From the NCBI GenBank assembly GCA_016785225.1, contig JAFBJZ010000360.1, positions 860,109-924,108 on the forward strand: a stretch of 64,000 nucleotides of DNA, given 5' to 3'. Below, one piece after another: positions 63,510 to 64,000 of this stretch. The notes under the pieces were generated by a model. That model ran no database searches and was not told where the DNA came from. It saw only the letters and a list, made by a program, of their open reading frames with translations. Each line of letters starts with the position of its first letter. Positions within the stretch are counted from its first letter, which is position 1. This stretch comes from Psettodes erumei. Its lineage: Eukaryota > Chordata > Actinopteri > Pleuronectiformes > Psettodidae. The translations under genes were made by a program, and so were the position numbers.

Positions 63510-64000
63510 TTTACATTAGAATAAAAAAATGTCCTAAAAATGCCTCAAAATATCAAAAAATAGTGTTGCCTAAATACGCAATAGGATAAATGGCATTAAA
63601 AAAGCCAAAAGATTCATTTTGTAGCATATCATCAAAATACAAAAAAACATCATTCTAAACTATGTAATTTTTCTGTAAAAAATTTCAAAAAAAATTTTGT
63701 CCTAAAACTGCCTCAAAAGAGCAAAGGATAGTATTTCATACACTCCCAATAGGATAAAAGGTGTCAATAATGCCAAAAAAGTCATTTTATAGCATATCAT
63801 CAAACTGGAAAAAAACGTCATACTATACTATGTCGTTTTTTGGCAAAAAATGTCAAAAAAAAATTTTGTCCTAAAAATGCCTCAAAACAACAAAGGATAG
63901 TATTTCATACACTCCCAATAGGATAAAAGGTGTCAATAATGCCAAAAAAATTCATTTTATAGCATATCATCAAAATCCAAAAAACGTCATACTATACTAT
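63510..64000. repeat. Tandem repeat array, unit about 169 bp, continuing past the window
   Basis: The marker TCCTAAAA(A/C)TGCCTCAAAA recurs with its GTCC start at 63531, 63699 and 63868, so the period is 168-169 bp. Each unit continues with CAATAGGATAAA, a GCCAAAAA-type piece, TAGCATATCATCAAA and CATACTATACTATGT-type pieces. Units 2 and 3 are nearly identical, while unit 1 is clearly more diverged, as expected at an array edge. The third unit is cut by the window end. Confidence 0.9.

Larger units (their letters stand above)
51577..64000 (+). other. gpc6: gpc6 intron 4, start only (at least 12.4 kb)
   Basis: Starts GTGAGT. No exon 5 (expected to begin AMLLVAERLEGPFNIE-like, with MDPIDVKI) is readable up to the window end. 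Contains a (GT)n run, a possible TIR-bounded element at 58.95-59.91 kb, a repeat fragment and a perfect 14-bp stem near 61.15 kb, and the start of a tandem array at 63.5 kb. No other gene is recognised. Confidence 0.8.

Noticed and set aside
51577..64000. Search for gpc6 exon 5
   Set aside because: No stretch reading AMLxVAERLEG or MDPIDVKI was found; exon 5 must lie beyond the window.

Overview
The window is vertebrate nuclear DNA, almost certainly from a teleost fish. It is AT-rich and gene-poor, coding sequence is split into short exons by kilobase introns with GT...AG borders, and dinucleotide microsatellites and old copies of repeat families I recognise from ray-finned fish are scattered through it. 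There are no bacterial-type operons. Most open frames seen are chance frames in non-coding DNA. The species cannot be named from the sequence.

Two real loci lie on the + strand. (1) At 2.38-3.50 kb is a complete miR-17-92 polycistron in canonical order: mir-17, mir-18a, mir-19a, mir-20a, mir-19b, mir-92a. Every seed and both hairpin arms are readable. A CpG-rich stretch at about 0.09-1.74 kb, with a CACGTG E-box at 677, is the likely promoter and 5' part of the host transcript (mir17hg). (2) From 22.5 kb to beyond the right edge runs the 5' half of a glypican gene, best matched to glypican-6 (gpc6). Four coding exons (22496-22646, 39770-39928, 47721-48112, 51411-51576) join in frame to 289 residues plus one base: signal peptide and most of the N-terminal cysteine-rich core. 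Exons 5 onward, with the heparan-sulfate attachment sites and GPI signal, lie outside the window.

Layout: 0-3.7 kb mir17hg promoter and miRNA cluster; 3.7-22.0 kb intergenic, with microsatellites, a minisatellite, a G-quadruplex motif and old interspersed repeats; 22.0-22.65 kb gpc6 promoter, leader and exon 1; 22.65-39.77 kb intron 1; 39.93-47.72 kb intron 2; 48.11-51.41 kb intron 3; 51.58-64.0 kb start of intron 4, ending in a tandem array with a period of about 169 bp that runs off the edge.

The main biological point is synteny. In mammals the order is MIR17HG - GPC5 - GPC6. Here the cluster and gpc6 are only about 19 kb apart, in the same orientation, with no readable gpc5 exon between them. 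This suggests loss or relocation of gpc5 from this teleost copy of the region. Other points of interest are a wide gap between mir-17 and mir-18a, an extra cysteine and a new N-glycosylation sequon near the glypican-6 N-terminus, and an exon 4 that begins with a donor-like GTAAGC, as at recursive splice sites.
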